A stretch of DNA of 64,000 nt from Sphingobium cupriresistens. GTDB lineage: Bacteria; Pseudomonadota; Alphaproteobacteria; Sphingomonadales; Sphingomonadaceae. This document shows, piece by piece, positions 26,050 through 35,472 of the stretch (the stretch's first letter is position 1; every line of letters begins with the position of its first letter). The notes beneath the pieces were generated by a model. It made no database searches. It worked only from the letters and a program-made list of their open reading frames with translations, and was not told where the DNA came from. The translations under genes and the position numbers were made by a program. Where the stretch lies: NCBI RefSeq assembly GCF_004152865.1, contig NZ_SEOO01000012.1, positions 44,766-108,765 of the forward strand. The letters run 5' to 3'.

Positions 26050-27062
26050 AAGCCGTCTGCCACCCCGGCCTCGGCAAATGTCGCCATACCATTGTGCGTG
26101 GCCAGCGCTGCCCGGATTACCGACACCGCCAGTGCGGCGCCGCTGCCTTCGCCCAATCGCATCCCCAGCGAAAGCAGGGGATCAAGGCCCAAATGCCCCA
26201 GCAGTCGGATATGCCCCGGTTCAGCCGAACAATGGCCCGCCAGGCAATGATCGGTGATCGCCGGAACGGCGGCGGCCAGCGGCGCCAGCGCGGCGCAGCT
26301 GATGAACCCGTCCAGCACCACCGGAATACGCAGACGGCGCGCCTCCAGCACGGCCCCGGCAATCGCGGCGATTTCGCGCCCGCCCAACCGGCGCAGGATT
26401 TCAAACGGGGTGTCCGGCGCATTGGCATGACAGGCCAGTGCCTGTTCCACCACCGCCACTTTGCGCGCGATTCCGCCCGCATCAACCCCGGTGCCCGGCC
26501 CGACCCATTGCGCGGGCGTGCCGCCATAACTGCGCGCGCAGAGCGCGGCGGCGGCGGTCGAATTGCCAATGCCCATTTCGCCGACGACCAGCAGGTGCAG
26601 CCCCGGCTCCACCACCGCCGCTCCGGCAGAAAGTGCAGCAAGGCACTCCGTCTCGTCCATTGCCGCAGCGACAGTGAAGTCCGCCGTGGGCCGGTCGAGA
26701 TCGAGTGCAACCACCCGCAGATCCAGTCCGGCCGCCCCGGCCAGTGCGTTGATCGCCGCGCCGCCAGCAGTGAAATTGCCGACCATCGCGGCGGTCACGC
26801 TGGCGGGAAAGGAGCTGACCCCGTGGACGACGAAGCCATGATTCCCGGCAAAGATCGCCGCGCGACCCTGTTCGATCACCGGCTGCGCCGTGCCCTGCCA
26901 TCCGGCCAGAAACACGGCGATGTCTTCCAGACGCCCTAGCGATCCGGCTGGCTTGGTCAGACTGGTCTGCCGCGCGCGCGCAGCGGCGATGGCGTCCGCA
27001 TCAGCGATTGGCATATCTGCAAGGGCTGCTTCAAACGCGGCCAGCGTGGCAAACCGGCTCAT
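26046..27062 (-). CDS. cobT: Nicotinate-nucleotide-dimethylbenzimidazole phosphoribosyltransferase
   Basis: A 338-residue enzyme (CobT; CobU in Pseudomonas naming) that transfers phosphoribose from nicotinate mononucleotide to dimethylbenzimidazole. Blocks seen: SLTKPAGSLGRLEDIAVFLA near the N-terminus, FAGNHGFVVHGVSSFP, the VGEMGIGNSTAAAAL loop, VVLDGFISCAAL, and near the C-terminus LLSLGMRLGEGSGAALA with the catalytic glutamate. ATG 27062 overlaps the DUF1636 stop (ATGA) and gives the usual length. With BluB, two genes upstream, it forms the lower-ligand branch. Confidence 0.95.
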   Translation of the reverse strand: MSRFATLAAFEAALADMPIADADAIAAARARQTSLTKPAGSLGRLEDIAVFLAGWQGTAQPVIEQGRAAIFAGNHGFVVHGVSSFPASVTAAMVGNFTAGGAAINALAGAAGLDLRVVALDLDRPTADFTVAAAMDETECLAALSAGAAVVEPGLHLLVVGEMGIGNSTAAAALCARSYGGTPAQWVGPGTGVDAGGIARKVAVVEQALACHANAPDTPFEILRRLGGREIAAIAGAVLEARRLRIPVVLDGFISCAALAPLAAAVPAITDHCLAGHCSAEPGHIRLLGHLGLDPLLSLGMRLGEGSGAALAVSVIRAALATHNGMATFAEAGVADGL

Positions 27063-27466
27063 TCCGCGACGAAGCCCGGCGGCGGGGTGCGCGTGATGAA
27101 ATGGCCCTTCACGCCTTGCGGCCATTGCTTGAACGGCACCCGGCCATGCTCGCTGGCGGCATAGTGGACCGCATAGTCCAGAATGGCGGTAGCGGCGTCC
27201 TCGTCCGGGGCGAAGCGGCCCAGCACATAGCCGACCTTGCCCGGCGCGCGCAGGTGGATGGTGCAGAAATCGGTGCAGGCAAACAGGCAGGCCATTTCCT
27301 GCACGGCAACCCCGGCATAGCGCGCGTCGCTCTGCTGAACCGAGCGCAGCGCGGCAACAAGTTGCGCGCCGCCGCGCGTTCCGGCGGCGTCCTCACGCGC
27401 ATCGGCACTGTGGCGGCAGGTGTTGCAGGCCACGATAGCGGGGCCGTCCTCCACGGGTATCAGCAT
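27059..27466 (-). CDS. DUF1636 cysteine-rich protein of cobalamin operon
   Basis: A 135-residue small protein with CNTCRHS near the N-terminus and MACLFACTDFCTIHL in the middle, a cysteine pattern like thioredoxin-like [2Fe-2S] ferredoxins. DUF1636 genes recur in alphaproteobacterial cobalamin clusters, often near cobW and cobN, but no activity has been proven; a redox or metal-handling role is the natural guess. ATG 27466 has AAAGGA about 10 bases upstream; the frame extends to 27526 into bluB without conservation. It overlaps cobT by 4 bp. Confidence 0.8.
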   Translation of the reverse strand: MLIPVEDGPAIVACNTCRHSADAREDAAGTRGGAQLVAALRSVQQSDARYAGVAVQEMACLFACTDFCTIHLRAPGKVGYVLGRFAPDEDAATAILDYAVHYAASEHGRVPFKQWPQGVKGHFITRTPPPGFVAE

Positions 27467-27491
27467 GGTTTTCTGGTCCTTTGATTGATAA

Positions 27492-28121
27492 TCATCGTTC
27501 GAACACCCGGTCGGCCCACGGTTCACGCGGCTGCCAGCCGCGCTGTTCCAGTTCGGGGGTGTCGGAAATATCGGCTGGGTAGCCGATGCACAGCAGCGCG
27601 ATCAGCGACCAGGTGGCGGGAACGTCCAGCAGGGCATGGACCGCCGGGGGATCGACAATCGACACCCAGCCAAGGCCAAGTCCGCGCAACCGTGCCGCCA
27701 GCCACAGATTGTGGATCGCCAGCACGCAGGAATAGCGCAACATTTCGGGCATGGTGGCAATGCCAAGGCCGTGCCCCGCCTCGGGCTGTTCGTCACAGAA
27801 CACCGCGATCAGTTCGGGCGCCTCACGCAGGCCGTGCAGCTTGAGCGACAAGTAGTGATCGTGCCGCTCCTGCCCGGCATAACGCTCTGCCGCATGGGCG
27901 CTTTGCCCGTCGACATGGGCGGCCAGCGCCTTGCAGATGTCCGGCGTCCGTATGCGCACGAACCGCCACGGCTGGGCATTGCCGACCGATGGCGCCAGCG
28001 CGGCGCAGGCCAGCAGCGCGCGCATGTCCGCTTCCGCCACAGCGCGGCGATCGAATTGCCGCACATCGCGCCGCCAGCGCAGCAATTGCGTGAATTGCTC
28101 CGCAAATTCCGCGTCGAACAC
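27492..28121 (-). CDS. bluB: 5,6-Dimethylbenzimidazole synthase BluB
   Basis: A 209-residue flavin-destroying enzyme that turns reduced FMN and oxygen into dimethylbenzimidazole, the lower ligand of cobalamin. The nitroreductase fold with BluB-specific blocks is clear: RWRRDVRQFDRR, AALAPSVGNAQPWRFV, ERHDHYLSLKLHGLREAP-like lid residues and LGLGWVSIVDP. GTG 28121 is the start. Its presence means the organism can make its own lower ligand in air, in line with the oxygen-dependent pathway around it. Confidence 0.95.
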   Translation of the reverse strand: MFDAEFAEQFTQLLRWRRDVRQFDRRAVAEADMRALLACAALAPSVGNAQPWRFVRIRTPDICKALAAHVDGQSAHAAERYAGQERHDHYLSLKLHGLREAPELIAVFCDEQPEAGHGLGIATMPEMLRYSCVLAIHNLWLAARLRGLGLGWVSIVDPPAVHALLDVPATWSLIALLCIGYPADISDTPELEQRGWQPREPWADRVFER

Positions 28122-28135
28122 AGGCGGGGCGTCGC

Positions 28136-28762
28136 TCAGAATTCGATCCCCGCCTGCGCCTTCACGCCCGAACGGAAGGGGTGCTTCACCATGGTCATCT
28201 CGGTGACAAGGTCCGCCACCTCGATCAGCGCGTCGGGCGCGTTGCGACCCGTAACGATCACATGCTTCATGGCATCGCGCGCGGTCAGCACCGCCACCAC
28301 TTCATCGACCGGCAGATAGTCATACCGCAGCACGATGTTCAGTTCGTCGGCCAGCACCATGTGATAGCTGGGGTCGGCGATCATGCGCTTGACCTCGTCC
28401 CAGCCGGCGCGGGCGGCCGCGATATCGCGCGTGCGGTCCTGTGTGTCCCAGGTAAATCCCTCGCCCATCGGCTTGAATTCGACATTGTCCGGAAAGGCAT
28501 CGAACACGGCCTTTTCACCCGTTTTCATCGCCCCTTTGACGAACTGGACCACCCCCACTTTCATGCCGTGGCCAATGGCGCGAACCACCATGCCCAGCGC
28601 CGCGCTGGTTTTGCCCTTGCCCTTGCCGGTGTGGACGATCAGCAGGCCCTGTTCGCGGGTCTTGCTGGCCATGATCTTGGCCTGCGCGGTCTGCTTCTTG
28701 CGCATCTTTTCGGCGTGGCGGGCATCGCCGCCTGCAACTTCTACTTGGTTTTCAGGTTCCAT
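28136..28762 (-). CDS. cobO: Cob(I)yrinic acid a,c-diamide adenosyltransferase
   Basis: A 208-residue CobO/BtuR/CobA-type ATP:corrinoid adenosyltransferase that attaches the upper 5'-deoxyadenosyl ligand. The modified P-loop HTGKGKGKTSAALG is near residue 42, followed by VGVVQFVKGAMKTGE, GFTWDTQDRTRD, LADELNIVLRYDYL and VIVTGRNAPDALIEVADLVT, the complete signature of the family. ATG 28762 is preferred: the open frame continues upstream to 29002 but lies inside cobF. It overlaps cobF by 11 bp. Confidence 0.95.
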   Translation of the reverse strand: MEPENQVEVAGGDARHAEKMRKKQTAQAKIMASKTREQGLLIVHTGKGKGKTSAALGMVVRAIGHGMKVGVVQFVKGAMKTGEKAVFDAFPDNVEFKPMGEGFTWDTQDRTRDIAAARAGWDEVKRMIADPSYHMVLADELNIVLRYDYLPVDEVVAVLTARDAMKHVIVTGRNAPDALIEVADLVTEMTMVKHPFRSGVKAQAGIEF

Positions 28763-29531
28763 CGGCCAATTCCCTTCGCATGAGATAGACATCCATGATC
28801 CAGCCATGGCGCGCGCGCAGTTCCGCCCGGCGCAACGCGATCCGGGGACCGGCTTGCGCCAGGGGGCCCTGTTCCAGCGCCTCGTGCGCCATGCCCAGAT
28901 AAGCGCCCCACCAGATGGTGATGCCTTGCGGTTGCAGCCCCTCGAACGCGCCGCCGCTATCGAGCATGACGACAATCGTGTCGGCTCCGGCAGGCCAGCC
29001 ATGGGCGCGCAGCAGCCGCCCGGTGGTGATCGTCACCGGGCCGGCCAGCGGGTTCAACGGCATGGCATGGGCGGCGGTCAACGCCTGAAGGCTGGTGATG
29101 CCCGGCACCACCCGCACGGTGATTTCAACGCCCGCGCTGCTCAGCCGATCGGCAATGCGCAAGGTGCTGTCATACAGCGAGGGGTCGCCCCAGACGAGCA
29201 GCGCCAGTGTGCCGCCACCGGGCAAATGCTGGGTGATCTGCGCCTGCCACGCATCCGCGATGGCATCATGCCAGGCATTGACGTCATCCAGATAAGTGGC
29301 CCCATTACCGCGCACTGGCCCACCTCTTACTGGCAGGTCAAATTCCACAATCCGCGTTGGCCCCGTCAGAACCTGCGCGCAGATCTCCCGGCGCAGGTCG
29401 ATCAGGTCGGACTTGGCCTGCCCCTTGCGCGGCAACAGGATCAGGTCAGCTTGGTTCATCGCCGCCACGGCCTGCGCTGTCAGGTGATCGGGGTTGCCCG
29501 TGCCGATGCCGATCAGGTGGAGGTCGATCAT
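28752..29531 (-). CDS. cobF: Precorrin-6A synthase (deacetylating) CobF
   Basis: A 259-residue SAM-dependent C1-methyltransferase that also releases the ring-contraction fragment as acetate, giving precorrin-6A. CobF occurs only in the oxygen-dependent pathway. The start LHLIGIGTGNPDHLTAQAV, VWGDPSLYDSTLRI and VVPGITSLQALTA are tetrapyrrole methylase blocks. ATRGA-type overlap: ATG 29531 shares ATGA with the cobB stop. The C-terminus overlaps cobO by 11 bp. Confidence 0.93.
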   Translation of the reverse strand: MIDLHLIGIGTGNPDHLTAQAVAAMNQADLILLPRKGQAKSDLIDLRREICAQVLTGPTRIVEFDLPVRGGPVRGNGATYLDDVNAWHDAIADAWQAQITQHLPGGGTLALLVWGDPSLYDSTLRIADRLSSAGVEITVRVVPGITSLQALTAAHAMPLNPLAGPVTITTGRLLRAHGWPAGADTIVVMLDSGGAFEGLQPQGITIWWGAYLGMAHEALEQGPLAQAGPRIALRRAELRARHGWIMDVYLMRRELADGT

Positions 29532-30862
29532 TGGGCTTCTCGGCACGAAGCGGGCGCGATCATGTGGAAATAGCTGCCGGTGACATGGCCGCGATGCGAT
29601 CCGCTTTCGGCCACCGCCGCGCCTTCGGCATCGGTCACAAGCGCCAGCGGCGCGTCGCTTTGTTCAACGATGGTGGAATAGTGGAACTCGTGCCCGCGCA
29701 GTCTGGTCCCGGCGGCAAGGCCCGATATCGGCACCAGCAGTTCGGCATGGCGATAGCCAAGGTGCATCTTGCGCTGGGCATGGCTGGTGACCAGCCCCAG
29801 CAGCCCGGCCATCCGGTGCCGTTCACCACTCTTGTCGATCAACCCCTGCCCCAGCACCATATAGCCGCCGCATTCGCCGTGAACGGGCCGCGTTTCGGCA
29901 TGGCGGCGTAGGCCGGACAGGAATGTCGTGGCGGCGGCGATGGTCCCGGCGTGCAATTCGGGATAGCCGCCAGGCAGCCACACCAGATCGGCATGGGCGG
30001 CGGGCGCCTGATCGGCCAGTGGCGAAAACGGCAGGATCTCCGCCCCGGCGCGCCGCCAGCCTTCGATCAGATGCGGGTAGACGAACGAAAAGGCGGGATC
30101 GCGCGCCATGGCGATCCGCTGGGCCGGAGGGGCGGGCAGCTTGCCGCCGTCGGCTTGTGGTGCGGCACCAGCGGCAAGGCGAATAGCGTCAAGATCGACA
30201 TGGGCGCGCAGGAACGCTGCAAACTCGGCAATCGCGCGATCAAGATCGGGATGCTCCACCGCCTGAACCAGCCCCAGATGGCGTTCGGGCAGGGTCAGGT
30301 CGCCGCGCCTTGGCAGGGCGCCCAGCACGGGGATGCCCACCGCCTCAATCCCCTTGCGGACCAGCCGTTCATGGCGCGGACTGGCCACGCGGTTCAGGAT
30401 CACCCCGGCAAATGGCAGCCCCGGATCAAGGCTGCTGAACCCCAGCGCGGTGGCGGCGGCGGACTGCGCCTGCCCCGACACATCCAGCACCAGCACGATC
30501 GGCCAGCCCATCCGGCGCGCCATGTCGGCGCTGGCACCATTGCCCGACGCACCCTTGCTGGCCACGCCGTCAAACAGTCCCATCGACCCTTCGGCCAGCA
30601 CCATGTCCGCACCCCCGACCTGCGCCGCAATGCCAGCGATCAGATCGTCCTCCATCGCCCAGCTATCGAGATTGAACGACGGCCTGCCACTGGCCGCGCG
30701 GTGAAACGCGGGGTCGATATAGTCCGGCCCGCTCTTGAACGGCTGCACAGCCAGCCCGTCTTCGGTCAGGGCGCGCAGCAGGCCCAGCATCACCGTGGTC
30801 TTGCCTGTGCCCGATGCGGGGGCGGCGATCATCAATCCCGGAGTCTGGTGGCGCGCGCTCAT
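29528..30862 (-). CDS. cobB: Hydrogenobyrinic acid a,c-diamide synthase
   Basis: A 444-residue glutamine amidotransferase that amidates side chains a and c before cobalt insertion. The ATP-binding domain begins [20 protein letters not shown] and has [22 protein letters not shown] and [11 protein letters not shown]. The glutaminase domain has [15 protein letters not shown] with the nucleophilic Cys near residue 335, and a histidine near the C-terminus in HVTGSYFH. Overlaps cobF and cobM by 4 bp each. Confidence 0.95.
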   Translation of the reverse strand: MSARHQTPGLMIAAPASGTGKTTVMLGLLRALTEDGLAVQPFKSGPDYIDPAFHRAASGRPSFNLDSWAMEDDLIAGIAAQVGGADMVLAEGSMGLFDGVASKGASGNGASADMARRMGWPIVLVLDVSGQAQSAAATALGFSSLDPGLPFAGVILNRVASPRHERLVRKGIEAVGIPVLGALPRRGDLTLPERHLGLVQAVEHPDLDRAIAEFAAFLRAHVDLDAIRLAAGAAPQADGGKLPAPPAQRIAMARDPAFSFVYPHLIEGWRRAGAEILPFSPLADQAPAAHADLVWLPGGYPELHAGTIAAATTFLSGLRRHAETRPVHGECGGYMVLGQGLIDKSGERHRMAGLLGLVTSHAQRKMHLGYRHAELLVPISGLAAGTRLRGHEFHYSTIVEQSDAPLALVTDAEGAAVAESGSHRGHVTGSYFHMIAPASCREAQ

Positions 30863-31644
30863 TCGACCGCACCGGCAAAGCGTGACGTGGCATCCTGCGG
30901 ACGAAAGCGGCGGTCATAACCGGGCGCGTAAAGGCTGCTTTCGGCAAAATCCTGTGCTGCCAGCACCCGCCCGACAAGGATCAAGGCGGTGCGCTCCATA
31001 CTGCCCGCCACGGCCTGCTCGATCGTGTCGAGCGTGGCCCGGACAATCCGCTGATCGGGCCAACTGGCGCGCCAGACCACGGTGACGGGGCAATCTGCGC
31101 CATAGGCCGGCGTCAGGTCCGCCACCACTTGCGCCAGATTGTGGACCGACAGGTGAATGGCCAGCGTCGCGCCGGTCATGGCAAAATTGGTCAGGCTTTC
31201 GGCGGGCGGCATGGTGCTGGCGCGGCCCGGCGTGCGGGTCAGCACCAGCGATTGCGACAGCGCGGGCAGCGTCAGTTCTGCCTCCAGCGCAGCGGCGGCG
31301 GCGGCGAACGCCGGGACACCGGGCGTCACGGTAAAGGGAATGTCCAGCGCGCGCAGGCGGCGCAATTGCTCGCCCATCGCCGACCAGACCGAAAGATCGC
31401 CCGAATGCAGCCGCGCCACATCGTGCCCAGCGGCGTGGGCGGCGGCGATCTCGGCCATGATCTGGTCCAATTCCAGCGGCGCGGTGTTCACGATCCGCGC
31501 GCCCGGCGGGCAGTGATCCAGCACGGCCACCGGGATCAGCGACCCGGCATAAAGGCACACCGGGCACTCTGCGATCAGGTCGCGTCCACGCAAGGTCAAA
31601 AGGTCGGGCGCGCCGGGACCGGCGCCGATGAAATGGACGGTCAT
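30859..31644 (-). CDS. cobM: Precorrin-4 C11-methyltransferase
   Basis: A 261-residue SAM-dependent methyltransferase that methylates C11 of precorrin-4 to give precorrin-5. [20 protein letters not shown] is the family opening. It continues with [30 protein letters not shown] and [13 protein letters not shown], then [14 protein letters not shown], a block characteristic of CobM/CbiF. ATG 31644 shares ATGA with cobE; an upstream in-frame start at 31686 lies within cobE and is not conserved. Confidence 0.95.
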   Translation of the reverse strand: MTVHFIGAGPGAPDLLTLRGRDLIAECPVCLYAGSLIPVAVLDHCPPGARIVNTAPLELDQIMAEIAAAHAAGHDVARLHSGDLSVWSAMGEQLRRLRALDIPFTVTPGVPAFAAAAAALEAELTLPALSQSLVLTRTPGRASTMPPAESLTNFAMTGATLAIHLSVHNLAQVVADLTPAYGADCPVTVVWRASWPDQRIVRATLDTIEQAVAGSMERTALILVGRVLAAQDFAESSLYAPGYDRRFRPQDATSRFAGAVE

Positions 31645-32036
31645 GTTGGGATTTCCTGAAGGTTGACGCTGGCAGCAATGGCGCACGTCGCCATGCGATC
31701 GGGGGAGATGTGGCGCGGCGACAGCAGGCGCGCACCCGCGCCAGCAGCGGCAAGCGCGGACGCTTCGGCAACGCTGCCGACGTGACGAGCGTTCAGGCTG
31801 GCGATGGAGCGCGTGGGGGTGGAAACGGCGGCCAGTGCATCGGACGCCACGCCCATCAGCGGCAGGTCCAGCACTTCGGCCAGCGGCACCAGCGCCGCAA
31901 GCTTGTCATGCGCCGCAGCCAGATGGGTGACCGGCGGCTGCCCCTGCCCCGCCAGCGCGAACGCGGCGCGCAGCGAACACAGGCTGACGCCCGACCGAAA
32001 GCCGAAGCCCGCGACAATCACAGCACCGCGCTCCAT
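31641..32036 (-). CDS. cobE: CobE / CbiG C-terminal-like cobalamin protein
   Basis: A 131-residue protein of the CobE/CbiG_C family: [20 protein letters not shown] at the N-terminus and [24 protein letters not shown] residues in the middle ([20 protein letters not shown] is seen from about residue 76), ending near CAIAASVN. CobE is needed for efficient aerobic cobalamin synthesis and is thought to bind pathway intermediates; its exact reaction is unproven. ATG 32036 overlaps the cobL stop by 19 bp. Confidence 0.85.
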   Translation of the reverse strand: MERGAVIVAGFGFRSGVSLCSLRAAFALAGQGQPPVTHLAAAHDKLAALVPLAEVLDLPLMGVASDALAAVSTPTRSIASLNARHVGSVAEASALAAAGAGARLLSPRHISPDRMATCAIAASVNLQEIPT

Positions 32037-33217
32037 TGCACCACCGGATAGCGCGCGCGCCAGCCGTGGCGGCTGCCCAGCGGCGCGGCGTCGGCCAGTT
32101 CGATGCGCAGGAGGCTCCCGCCCGTCTGGCCATGCCACCGGGCAAGCAGCGCTTCTGATTCCAGCGTCACCGCATTGGCTACCAGCCGCGTTCCGGCGGG
32201 CAAACGCGCCCACAGCGCGTCCAGCAAAGCATCGGACAATCCACCGCCGATGAACACCGCATCGGGCGATGGTCCCGGTGGCAAGGTATCCGGCACCGTC
32301 CCGACGACCACCTTCAGCCGGTCAACGCCCAGCGCAGCGGCGTTGGCCCGCACACGGTCCGCGCGCACCGGATCCGCCTCTATCGCGCAGGCCCGGTTGG
32401 CCGGGTGGGCCAGCAGCCATTCGATCCCGATCGATCCCGATCCCGCGCCAATATCCCACAGCAGCTCACCCGCACACGGGGCCAGCGCCGATAGCGTCAG
32501 CGCGCGTACCGGACGCTTGGTCAACTGCCCGTCGGACGCAAACCAGTGATCCGGTCGGCCCGCCGTCAGCGGCAAGGACGGGCCATGCCCGGCACACTCG
32601 ATCCCGGCCGCTACCGGATGGGCGATGTCGGTGAAAGACAGCCCCTCGGCGCGCGCGGTGCGAACCCGTTCGCGCGGCCCGCCCAGCGCTTCCATCACAT
32701 GCAACGCTGACGCGCCAAAGCCTTGGCCGGTCAGATAGTCCGCCAGCGCGGCCACCGCCGCGCCATCGCGCAACAGTGCAATGACGCGCCGCCCTGGTGC
32801 CAGGTGGGGCTTGAGCCGATCTAACGGCGCGGCATGGAGGCCAAGACAGGCCACATCCTGAACCGGCCAGCCCAGCCGCGCAACCGCCAGCGTGAAGGTG
32901 GAAGGCGCGGGGATCGCAACCCATTCGCCCGGATCAAGCAGGCTCGCCACACTGCTTCCCGCCCCGAACCAGAACGGATCGCCCGATGCCAGCATCACCA
33001 CCCGCTGCCCGCGATGTTGCATCAGCAGGGCAATGCCATCGGCAAAGGGTACTGGCCATTCGATCATGGTACAGGTAATCGCGGGCAGCAGCGACAGGTG
33101 CCGTGCCGGTCCCATGACCAGTCCGGCCTGCGCCAGCGCCGTGCCGGCGGCGGCGGAAAGGCCGTCCGGCCCGTCCTCGCCAATGCCGATGATCGTCAAC
33201 CACGCTTCAGGAGCCAT
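32018..33217 (-). CDS. cobL: Precorrin-6B C5,15-methyltransferase (decarboxylating)
   Basis: A 399-residue two-domain enzyme that methylates C5 and C15 and decarboxylates the C12 acetate to give precorrin-8. The N-terminal CbiE-like domain starts LTIIGIGEDGPDGLSAAAG and has VMLASGDPFWFGAG. The C-terminal CbiT-like domain has a class I SAM site, LLWDIGAGSGSIGIEWL, near residue 255. Start at ATG 33217 is chosen; ATG 33226 is also in frame and would share the bases CATG with the start of the divergent cobK. The stop region overlaps cobE. Confidence 0.94.
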   Translation of the reverse strand: MAPEAWLTIIGIGEDGPDGLSAAAGTALAQAGLVMGPARHLSLLPAITCTMIEWPVPFADGIALLMQHRGQRVVMLASGDPFWFGAGSSVASLLDPGEWVAIPAPSTFTLAVARLGWPVQDVACLGLHAAPLDRLKPHLAPGRRVIALLRDGAAVAALADYLTGQGFGASALHVMEALGGPRERVRTARAEGLSFTDIAHPVAAGIECAGHGPSLPLTAGRPDHWFASDGQLTKRPVRALTLSALAPCAGELLWDIGAGSGSIGIEWLLAHPANRACAIEADPVRADRVRANAAALGVDRLKVVVGTVPDTLPPGPSPDAVFIGGGLSDALLDALWARLPAGTRLVANAVTLESEALLARWHGQTGGSLLRIELADAAPLGSRHGWRARYPVVQWSAVL

Positions 33218-33224
33218 ATCAGCC

Positions 33225-33986
33225 ATGCCCAACGTCCTCCTGCTGGGCGGCACGACAGAGGCCAGCGCGCTTGCCCGCCTGCTTGGCGCGCGGGGCATTG
33301 CGACGACGCTCAGCTATGCCGGACGGACCGAAAACCCCCGCGCTCAACCGGTGCCGGTGCGTGTCGGCGGGTTCGGCGGTGTGGCGGGGCTGGCCGATTA
33401 TCTGCGCCACCACCGCGTGACTCATCTGGTGGACGCGACCCACCCCTTTGCCGCAACGATGAGCAGCCATGCCGTGGAGGCGGCCCGTCTGGCCGGAGTG
33501 CCTCATGTAGCGCTGACCCGCCGGGCGTGGCAATCGGTCGCCGGAGACCGCTGGACCCGCGTTGCCAGCATCGACGGTGCGGTGGCAGCGCTGGCAGGCC
33601 CGACCCGCCGCATCATGCTGGCGCTGGGCCGGATGCATGTGGCAGCCTTCGCTGCCCAGCCGCAGCATCATTATCTGTTGCGCTTTGTCGATGCGCCAGA
33701 CCAGCCGCCGGGCTTGCCCCATCACACCCTGATCGTCGATCGCGGGCCGTTCACCGCAACAGGCGACAGCGCATTGATGGAGGCGCACGCCATCGATCTG
33801 GTGGTGTGCAAGAACGCTGGCGGGCAAGGCGCTGAGGCCAAGCTGATCGCGGCGCGGTATCTGGGCTTGCCGGTCCTGATGATTGATCGCCCCGTCGTTC
33901 CGGACCGGGCCGAATGCTATCGCCCTGAAGATGTGCTGGTGTGGCTGGGTCATGATGCCGAACCCAAGGCCGAGCGGGGCGTATAG
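33225..33986 (+). CDS. cobK: Precorrin-6A reductase, reverse-oriented inside the operon
   Basis: A 253-residue NADPH-dependent reductase that turns precorrin-6A into precorrin-6B. Family blocks: VLLLGGTTEASALARLLGAR at the N-terminus, RVGGFGGVAGLADYL, HLVDATHPFAATMSSHAVEA, RRIMLALGRMHVAAF, DRGPFTATGD and VVCKNAGGQGAEAKLIAARY. It is the only cobalamin gene on the plus strand: it begins back-to-back with cobL and its end overlaps the 3' end of cobJ by 37 bp. AGGAG at 33208-33212 lies 12 bases before ATG 33225. Any promoter must lie within cobL. Confidence 0.95.
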   Translation: MPNVLLLGGTTEASALARLLGARGIATTLSYAGRTENPRAQPVPVRVGGFGGVAGLADYLRHHRVTHLVDATHPFAATMSSHAVEAARLAGVPHVALTRRAWQSVAGDRWTRVASIDGAVAALAGPTRRIMLALGRMHVAAFAAQPQHHYLLRFVDAPDQPPGLPHHTLIVDRGPFTATGDSALMEAHAIDLVVCKNAGGQGAEAKLIAARYLGLPVLMIDRPVVPDRAECYRPEDVLVWLGHDAEPKAERGV

Positions 33987-34738
33987 AGGATGGGGCTAGG
34001 CTTTCGCGCACTTGGGCGTTCGATGATCCGCGTCAGGCTTGATCCGACGATCACCATGGTCCGCATGTCGGCCATGTCTGCACGGGCCTGACCCAGCGGT
34101 ACGATCCGCAATTGCTCGTCCGGCGTCGATACGGCGCGGGCGAACAGGATCGGGCGATCCGGGCCGCACACTTCGCGCAGCAGGTCCAGTACACGTTCGA
34201 AACCTTCGGGCCGGGCTTTTGACCTCGGGTTGTAGAAGGCCATGGCAAAGTCCGCCTCTGCCGCCAGCCGCAACCGTTTTTCGATCAAATTCCACGGCTT
34301 GAGATTGTCCGACAGGTTGATCGCGCAAAAATCATGACCCAGCGGCGCCCCCGCCCGCGCGCTGGCGACCAGCATCGCGGTGATGCCGGGCAGCACCCGG
34401 ATGTCGAGATCGCGCCAGTGGGCCGGGCCTGCCTCCAGCGCCTCGAACACGGCGGCGGCCATCGCGAAAACGCCCGGATCGCCCGATGATACCACCACCA
34501 CGCGCCGCCCCTGCGCCGCGAGGTCCAGCGCATGGGCGGCCCGGGCCAGCTCCACCCGGTTATCGGACGGATGCAGTGTCAGCCCGGCGCGCGGGGCGAT
34601 CCGGGCGACATAGGGAATATAGCCGATGACATCGCTTGCCCCGGCCAGAGCGGCGGTGACTTCGGGCGTAATCAGCGCCTCGTCGCCCGGCCCTAGACCG
34701 GCGATGGCCAGCCAGCCGCTCATGGCCCCGGCACTCAT
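33950..34738 (-). CDS. cobJ: Precorrin-3B C17-methyltransferase
   Basis: A 262-residue SAM enzyme that methylates C17 and completes ring contraction to precorrin-4. LAIAGLGPGDEALITPEV opens the fold, followed by GYIPYVARI, VVVSSGDPGVFAMAAAVFEA, VLPGITAMLVASARAGAPLG and HDFCAINLSDNLKPW, then MAFYNPRSKARPEGF, all typical CobJ blocks. ATG 34738 shares ATGA with cobI. The last 37 bp overlap the converging cobK gene. Confidence 0.95.
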   Translation of the reverse strand: MSAGAMSGWLAIAGLGPGDEALITPEVTAALAGASDVIGYIPYVARIAPRAGLTLHPSDNRVELARAAHALDLAAQGRRVVVVSSGDPGVFAMAAAVFEALEAGPAHWRDLDIRVLPGITAMLVASARAGAPLGHDFCAINLSDNLKPWNLIEKRLRLAAEADFAMAFYNPRSKARPEGFERVLDLLREVCGPDRPILFARAVSTPDEQLRIVPLGQARADMADMRTMVIVGSSLTRIIERPSARKPSPILYTPRSALGSAS

Positions 34739-35472
34739 GGCCGGCGCCCCTGGCCGTGAATCAGCAGGATCGAGAAATAGGGCGTGACCGTTTCGGCCTC
34801 GATCAGCCGCGTGACCCGCTGACCTGGCATGGCGGCATGTTCGACCAGCCATGCCGCATCCTCGCGCCCGGCAGCGGCCACCGCGCGGCGCAGTTTGGGC
34901 AGGTTGCGCCCGATCTTCATCACCACCAGCGCATCTGTATCGCGGATGCGTCGCACCAGTTCATCCTCGGGCAGGGTCGCCATCGCGATGGTCAGCACAT
35001 CGTCGCCCCAGGTGATCGGGATGCCGGTTGCGTTCCACGCCCCGGCCATGCCGGTGATACCCGGCACCACTGCCACCGGAACCGTGCCCGCCAGCCGGGT
35101 GTGCAAATGCATGAACGAACCGTAGAAAAACGGATCGCCCTCACACAGCACGACCACGTCTTCGCCTGCCTGCGCCAGCATGACCAATCGCTGCGTGCAT
35201 TCGGCATAGAAAGCGGAAAGACAGTCGTTGTAGCGCGGGTCGGATAACGGAATCTCGGTCGTCACCGGATATTCCATCGGGATTTCGATCACGTCGGGGC
35301 GGAGCATTCCTTCAACAATCCGCCGCGCCTGACCCGGCCGCCCGGCCTTGCGGAAATAGGCCACGTGGCGGGCGCCGCGCACCAGCCGGTCGGTGCGAAC
35401 GCTCAACAGATCGGGCGCACCCGGACCCAAACCCACGCCGTGGATCGTCCCGCAGGAAAGGGCCGCGCTCAT
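34735..35472 (-). CDS. cobI: Precorrin-2 C20-methyltransferase
   Basis: A 245-residue SAM methyltransferase that makes precorrin-3A, the first committed corrin methylation after precorrin-2. [20 protein letters not shown] is followed by YFRKAGRPGQARRI, EIPMEYPVTTEI, VVLCEGDPFFYGSFMHLHTR and VVPGITGMAGAWNATGIP, matching CobI/CbiL. Starts with ATG 35472, which overlaps the cobH stop by 4 bp. Precorrin-2 itself must come from a uroporphyrinogen methylase encoded elsewhere. Confidence 0.95.
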   Translation of the reverse strand: MSAALSCGTIHGVGLGPGAPDLLSVRTDRLVRGARHVAYFRKAGRPGQARRIVEGMLRPDVIEIPMEYPVTTEIPLSDPRYNDCLSAFYAECTQRLVMLAQAGEDVVVLCEGDPFFYGSFMHLHTRLAGTVPVAVVPGITGMAGAWNATGIPITWGDDVLTIAMATLPEDELVRRIRDTDALVVMKIGRNLPKLRRAVAAAGREDAAWLVEHAAMPGQRVTRLIEAETVTPYFSILLIHGQGRRP

